Below are positions 6,361-9,203 of a stretch of DNA of 9,203 nt, piece by piece (the stretch's first letter is position 1; every line of letters begins with the position of its first letter). The stretch comes from TMED27 sp045106175 (GTDB lineage: Bacteria > Pseudomonadota > Alphaproteobacteria > Micavibrionales > Micavibrionaceae). Location of the stretch: assembly GCA_045106175.1 (NCBI GenBank), contig JBGCEF010000069.1, positions 1 through 9,203 on the forward strand, given 5' to 3'. The notes below the pieces were generated by a model. That model did not search any database, was not told the DNA's origin, and saw only the letters and a program-made list of their open reading frames with translations. The position numbers were made by a program, and so were the translations under genes.

Positions 6361-7116
6361 ATGGAAAAACAAGCATGCAAAACATCTGCGCTTTTAATTA
6401 TTGGGAATGAGATTTTATCGGGGCGGACCCAAGATAAGAATGTGCAATATATTGCCGAAAAAATGGCTGGTCATGGTGTTCCATTATCCGAGGTGCGGGT
6501 CATTGCGGATATTGAGGATGTGATTGTTCAATCGTTGAATGATTTGCGCGCGTTATATGATTTTGTTTTTACGACAGGCGGGATTGGTCCAACGCATGAT
6601 GATATTACGGCGGCGAGTGTTGCGAAGGCCTTTGGTGTGTCGTTTGGACGCCATCATGCGGCGTATAAGGTTTTAGAAAATTATTATGGAGATGCGTTGA
6701 CGGACGCGCGTGCGAGCATGGCGGAGATGCCAATTTTTGATGGTTTAAAGTTGATTGATAATCCAGTTTCTGGGGCGCCCGGTTTTAACATCGGTAATGT
6801 TTTTGTTATGGCAGGTGTGCCCAAAATTATGCAGGCAATGTTTGATAATGTGCTTGATATGATTGAGAGCGGTGCGCCGGTGATATCAGTAACGGTGATG
6901 GTGGAAAGGCCAGAAAGCGAGATTGCGCATATTCTAAGTTTTGTTCAGGCTTCATTTTCAAGTGTTGATATAGGCAGTTATCCGCAATTTAAGCAAGGCG
7001 AAGGGTGGGGTGTTAGTGTTGTTTTGCGGTGTGTTGATGGAGAAGTTTTGAAGGCTGCACAGCGAGCGCTTGAAGAGGCGTTTGTGAATGACGGTATTGA
7101 TATTCGTTATTTGTAA
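6361..7116 (+). CDS. Stand-alone MoCF/CinA N-terminal-type domain protein
   Basis: This 251-residue cytoplasmic protein belongs to the molybdopterin-binding-like (MoCF) group found as the N-terminal half of CinA (COG1058). Recognisable motifs are LIIGNEILSGRTQDKN (12-27), TTGGIGPTHDDIT (71-83) and NPVSGAPGF followed by FVMAGVP. The C-terminal CinA/PncC nicotinamide-nucleotide deamidase domain is absent, so a full-length CinA (around 400 residues) is ruled out. Full CinA proteins have ADP-ribose pyrophosphatase activity in this half; whether the stand-alone form does is inference. Labels such as competence/damage-inducible protein A are inherited and give no proof of function. AAGGT six bases before the ATG supports the start. 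Confidence 0.88.
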   Translation: MEKQACKTSALLIIGNEILSGRTQDKNVQYIAEKMAGHGVPLSEVRVIADIEDVIVQSLNDLRALYDFVFTTGGIGPTHDDITAASVAKAFGVSFGRHHAAYKVLENYYGDALTDARASMAEMPIFDGLKLIDNPVSGAPGFNIGNVFVMAGVPKIMQAMFDNVLDMIESGAPVISVTVMVERPESEIAHILSFVQASFSSVDIGSYPQFKQGEGWGVSVVLRCVDGEVLKAAQRALEEAFVNDGIDIRYL

Positions 7117-7123
7117 GAAAATG

Positions 7124-7137
7124 CAACATGTATGTTG
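7124..7137. repeat. Inverted repeat CAACAT-GT-ATGTTG at the gene start
   Basis: Six-base perfect arms flank a two-base centre, and the right arm contains the ATG at 7132. TTGACC (7135-7140), a near-consensus -35, follows directly. A weak -10 (TAACAC, 7158-7163) lies 17 bases on, just before Met14. This could be an operator or promoter for a transcript starting near 7171, but the evidence is thin. Confidence 0.3.
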
Positions 7138-7554
7138 ACCTTAAACGGTATTGGGCGTAACACATTTTTTATGAATGGTTGGAAACTTCATATCCATGCT
7201 CTTTTGATTGCCGCTATCGTTATGGTGGGTGTTTCGCCTGCTTGTGCTTTTATTTTGGGTGGTCAGTCATATATTGAAATTTGTGCGTCGGATGGAAGTA
7301 TTCAGACGATTGAAGTTGATGAAAGTTTAGACCCATTTGCTGAGCGTCTTCCGTTGTCGCCAGAGCATTTGGAGCATATGGAGCAATGTGCGTTTTGTTT
7401 TGCAGGGGCGCATATGCATTTCGTTCCTGTTGATTATCAGAATTTGCAGATAGGTCAGCTTTTTAATTATCTCAAAATTTCATCTGGTACTACTGTTCCT
7501 CTTGGTTCTGAGCTTATTCATTACCACTCTCGTGGGCCGCCGCTACTCTCCTAA
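7132..7554 (+). CDS. Small exported Cys/His protein, DUF2946-like
   Basis: The 140-residue product has a signal peptide or N-terminal anchor (hydrophobic 23-35, possible cleavage after ACA at 39). It continues with an ICASDG motif (Cys51) and a dense candidate metal-binding stretch: His79, His82, Met83, Cys86, Cys89, His94, Met95, His96. This order (hydrophobic lead, C-x-x-DG, then H..C-x-x-C) resembles DUF2946 proteins, which are often found in copper-related loci; membership is inferred from pattern, not from a search. Met14 (7171) is a good alternative start, because it places a short basic n-region directly before the hydrophobic core. Neither start has a strong ribosome binding site. The gene begins 15 bases after the MoCF gene and precedes a His/Met-rich barrel by 47 bases. 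Confidence 0.7.
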   Translation: MLTLNGIGRNTFFMNGWKLHIHALLIAAIVMVGVSPACAFILGGQSYIEICASDGSIQTIEVDESLDPFAERLPLSPEHLEHMEQCAFCFAGAHMHFVPVDYQNLQIGQLFNYLKISSGTTVPLGSELIHYHSRGPPLLS

Positions 7555-7590
7555 TACACTTTATTTTATTTATTTTTTAATTTGTTTTGT

Positions 7591-7597
7591 AGGAGAG
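7591..7597 (+). promoter_or_regulatory. Strong ribosome binding site of the barrel gene
   Basis: AGGAGAG lies four bases before the ATG at 7602 (AGGAG itself is six bases away). It is the strongest Shine-Dalgarno sequence on the plus strand of this window and fixes the start. The AT-rich stretch before it (7555-7590) shows no terminator, so read-through from the upstream gene is likely. Confidence 0.8.
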
Positions 7598-7601
7598 AAC
7601 C

Positions 7602-8747
7602 ATGAACAAAACATTACTTTTGGCGGGTACTGCCGCTTTATCATTATTCGTTTCACATCAGGCTTTTGCACAGGATGCTTCGCTATCTCTTAATCAGGAT
7701 GGTTTGCATACTGGGCATAATCACCATCACAATCATTTAGGGCATAGTCACCATAACGCGCCACAGGCACCGATTGGCGTTATGGGCAGTCATCTGCATA
7801 GTAAGGGTGATTGGATGGTGTCTTATCGTTATATGCGGATGCATATGGATGGTAATCGTGATGGTACGGATGATTTATCGCCAACGGAAATTGCAACAAC
7901 TGTTCCTAACCGTTTTTTTGGAACACCAATGCAACCGCCAACATTGCGCGTTGTCCCATTAGAGATGACGACGGATATGCATATGTTTGGCGTGATGTAC
8001 GGGGCTACGGATTGGTTAACGCTTATGGCGATGGGAATGTATCTTGATCGTGAGATGGACCATGTGACCTTTGCTGGGGGTTCCGGACCAACAGTGCTTG
8101 GGGAATTTACAACTGAAGCTAAGGGGGTTGGTGATACGCGGCTTTCTGGTTTAATTGACTTATATAATGACGATACGCACCGTATTCATTTAAATATGGG
8201 TCTAAGTGTGCCAACTGGTTCTATTAAAGAGCGTGATAATGTGCTTGCGCCTAATGGGATGCGTCCGAACTTGCGTCTTCCATATGCAATGCAGTTAGGG
8301 ACGGGGACTTTTGATTTTCTTCCAGGGATCACATATTCAGGTCATCAGGGACGCTGGGGCTGGGGTGCTCAATATATGGGTGAGGTTCGGTTGGAAAATG
8401 AGAATGACCAAGGGTATTCTCATGGTGACAAGCACAGCGTCACGGCATGGGGCGCACATCAGTTTAATGATTGGTTGAGTTCTTCTTTACGTTTTACAGC
8501 CACCACGCAAGACGAGATTGATGGTATTGATGACCAGATTGTAGCGCCTGTTCAAACCGCGGATCCAAATAATTTTGGTGGAGAGATGATTGAAGTCGGT
8601 GTTGGTTTTAATCTTAAAGGTCAAGAAGACTGGATGATTGGCCATAGCATTGGGGCTGAATTTAGTGTTCCGGTCTACCGCAATTTAAATGGGCCACAGT
8701 TGGAGCGTGACAATGTCTTTACTTTTGGATGGACAAAATCGTTTTAG
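7602..8747 (+). CDS. His/Met-rich outer-membrane beta-barrel protein, probable metal (copper) handling
   Basis: The 381-residue protein has a Sec signal peptide (1-23, cleavage after AFA). A His-rich linker (36-66, about 11 His, with HHH and HxHH runs) is followed by a beta-barrel of roughly 300 residues. Alternating aromatic strands and the C-terminal Phe (GWTKSF) are the usual outer-membrane assembly signal. Methionines cluster at the barrel start (Met78, 80, 82 around His81; then MHMFGVMY and LMAMGMY stretches). The segments LSVPTGSI, LPYAMQLGTGTFDFLPGITY and DWLSSSLRF match the MetA-pathway/Phenol_MetA_deg-like transporter family as I recall it. His and Met enrichment points to Cu(I)/Cu(II) or zinc, not phenol; that is inference. 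The upstream DUF2946-like gene fits the same picture. Confidence 0.78.
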   Translation: MNKTLLLAGTAALSLFVSHQAFAQDASLSLNQDGLHTGHNHHHNHLGHSHHNAPQAPIGVMGSHLHSKGDWMVSYRYMRMHMDGNRDGTDDLSPTEIATTVPNRFFGTPMQPPTLRVVPLEMTTDMHMFGVMYGATDWLTLMAMGMYLDREMDHVTFAGGSGPTVLGEFTTEAKGVGDTRLSGLIDLYNDDTHRIHLNMGLSVPTGSIKERDNVLAPNGMRPNLRLPYAMQLGTGTFDFLPGITYSGHQGRWGWGAQYMGEVRLENENDQGYSHGDKHSVTAWGAHQFNDWLSSSLRFTATTQDEIDGIDDQIVAPVQTADPNNFGGEMIEVGVGFNLKGQEDWMIGHSIGAEFSVPVYRNLNGPQLERDNVFTFGWTKSF

Positions 8748-8756
8748 ATAGTTTTT

Positions 8757-8789
8757 AAGGCATGGCGGGGTAAAATTTCACCATGCTTT
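8757..8789 (+). terminator. Possible terminator after the barrel gene
   Basis: AAGGCATGG (8757-8765) pairs with CCATGCTTT (8781-8789), giving nine pairs with one G-T wobble around a 15-base loop, ten bases past the stop codon. The T-run is short and belongs to the stem, so termination strength is uncertain. Confidence 0.4.
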
Positions 8790-8854
8790 GGATGAATGCG
8801 TTTTGGGGGTTGAATTCCTTTTGCTGAAGGCTTACTGATATTTCCCAAGATGAT

Positions 8855-8940
8855 GCGGGTGTGGCGGAATGGTAGACGCTGCAGACTTAAAATCTGTTGT
8901 CCGTATGGGCGTGGGGGTTCAAGTCCCCCCACCCGCACCA
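8855..8940 (+). tRNA. tRNA-Leu (anticodon UAA)
   Basis: The 86-base class II tRNA has an acceptor stem GCGGGTG/CACCCGC with discriminator A and encoded CCA. The D arm has GCG/CGC, and the anticodon stem GCAGA/TCTGT holds the loop CTTAAAA, giving anticodon TAA for leucine codon UUA. A long variable arm (TGTCC...GGGCG) and T arm GGGGG-TTCAAGT-CCCCC complete the fold. The variable arm and anticodon together identify leucine. A terminator follows nine bases later. tRNA-Leu 3' ends are common integration sites, and a foreign-looking regulator fragment lies beyond. Confidence 0.96.
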
Positions 8941-8948
8941 TCTTTTAC

Positions 8949-8966
8949 AGCCGATTTGGCTTTTTT
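8949..8966 (+). terminator. Intrinsic terminator of tRNA-Leu
   Basis: AGCC (8949-8952) and GGCT (8958-8961) form a short stem with a five-base loop, followed by a T-run through 8966. The stem is short, but position and T-tract fit a tRNA transcript end. Confidence 0.65.
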
Positions 8967-8990
8967 GATTTCTCTTAAAAAAACTAACCG

Positions 8991-9008
8991 TGGTGCACTC
9001 TTGGTGCA
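8991..9008 (+). repeat. Direct repeat TGGTGCA x2
   Basis: TGGTGCA occurs at 8991-8997 and 9002-9008 with CTCT between. The inner part also forms an inverted repeat TGCAC-TCTTG-GTGCA (8994-9008). The rest of 8967-9061 shows no gene. The repeat could be a protein binding site between the tRNA and the HTH gene, or chance. Confidence 0.3.
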
Positions 9009-9061
9009 ATAGATGCCAAATTCACACAGTAATCGTGTTTTGTCATCTCATTTGCTGCTTT

Positions 9062-9203
9062 TTAAGGTTCGCCCATTTGACGATATTGGGATAGCGCACC
9101 AACAATGCGCGAGACCGTTGATAGTGCAAGACCAGTTCGGTTTGATAGTTGGGTGACTGATAATCCCTCGTCTAATGTGATTTCGCCGAGGCATATGGCG
9201 TAT
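9062..9203 (-). CDS. Helix-turn-helix regulator, 3' end only (partial)
   Basis: The frame enters from the right edge (first full codon at 9202-9200) and gives 46 residues before the stop at 9062. The segment LSVTQLSNRTGLALSTVSRI is a clear helix-turn-helix of the MarR/IclR-like winged type: positioning helix, glycine turn, then a recognition helix starting Ser-Thr-Val-Ser-Arg. Related phage-type regulators continue from a Q/KYHRxGxPGLGL-like stretch into a beta wing. Here the protein ends at QYRQMGEP, where the wing would begin. Neither other minus-strand frame restores a wing, so this is either a short HTH protein or a truncated copy. No start, partner or target is visible. The specific family is uncertain. 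Confidence 0.6.
   Translation of the reverse strand, partial: YAICLGEITLDEGLSVTQLSNRTGLALSTVSRIVGALSQYRQMGEP

Noticed and set aside
7502..7693. 63-codon plus-strand ORF bridging the small Cys/His gene and the barrel gene
   Set aside because: It overlaps the end of one gene and the signal peptide of the next, while the strong ribosome binding site at 7591 serves the barrel frame.
8744..8941. Minus-strand 65-codon ORF beginning MVRVGGLEPP
   Set aside because: It is the antisense of tRNA-Leu, a well-known spurious ORF type. The tRNA fold explains the sequence.
8991..9008. TGGTGCA repeat as the start of a CRISPR array
   Set aside because: There are only two seven-base units with a four-base gap; no array periodicity, repeat length or cas gene is present.

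Overview
The window reads as ordinary bacterial chromosome, most likely from an alphaproteobacterium of low to moderate GC. Three things suggest this. The adenylosuccinate lyase begins MIPRYSRPEM, as alphaproteobacterial PurB proteins do. radC and map sit together next to a stand-alone MoCF-domain (CinA N-terminal type) gene, an arrangement familiar from that class. A Gram-negative envelope is also implied by an outer-membrane barrel and a lipoprotein. This taxonomic call rests on recognition of protein families and gene order, not on a search.

Left part (1-2018, minus strand): purB (purine synthesis) is followed after 10 bases by bfr (bacterioferritin), whose ribosome binding site overlaps the purB stop codon. 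An intrinsic terminator at 148-170 ends this unit. Beyond it lies a separate leftward promoter with a Fur-box-like palindrome, and at the very edge a start codon followed by Met-Phe-Val-Cys. This looks like the first codons of bacterioferritin-associated ferredoxin (bfd), the iron-release partner of bfr.

Middle (2137-5337): an acidic orphan ORF (plus strand) converges on a minus-strand series. In transcription order this series is radC, a receiver-only response regulator, a secreted SUMF1/FGE-sulfatase-domain protein, and a YafK/DpaA-like L,D-transpeptidase-fold lipoprotein. The last two overlap by 22 bases and are probably translationally coupled, which suggests an envelope-related job for the pair.

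Right-middle (5338-7116): a short, repeat-dense spacer separates radC from map (methionine aminopeptidase, minus). map is divergent from the MoCF-domain gene, with only 26 bases between the start codons.

Right (7132-8747, plus): a small exported Cys/His protein resembling DUF2946 is followed by a His- and Met-rich outer-membrane beta-barrel. I read the pair as a metal (probably copper) handling cassette. It is followed by tRNA-Leu(UAA) with its own terminator. The window ends in the 3' part of a minus-strand helix-turn-helix regulator that appears to stop before its wing. A regulator remnant beside a tRNA 3' end is a typical setting for an integrated element, but no integrase or duplicated attachment site is visible here.

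I did not find a clearly new multi-gene system. The best candidates for something undescribed are the SUMF1-like/L,D-transpeptidase pair and the Cys/His plus His/Met-barrel pair.
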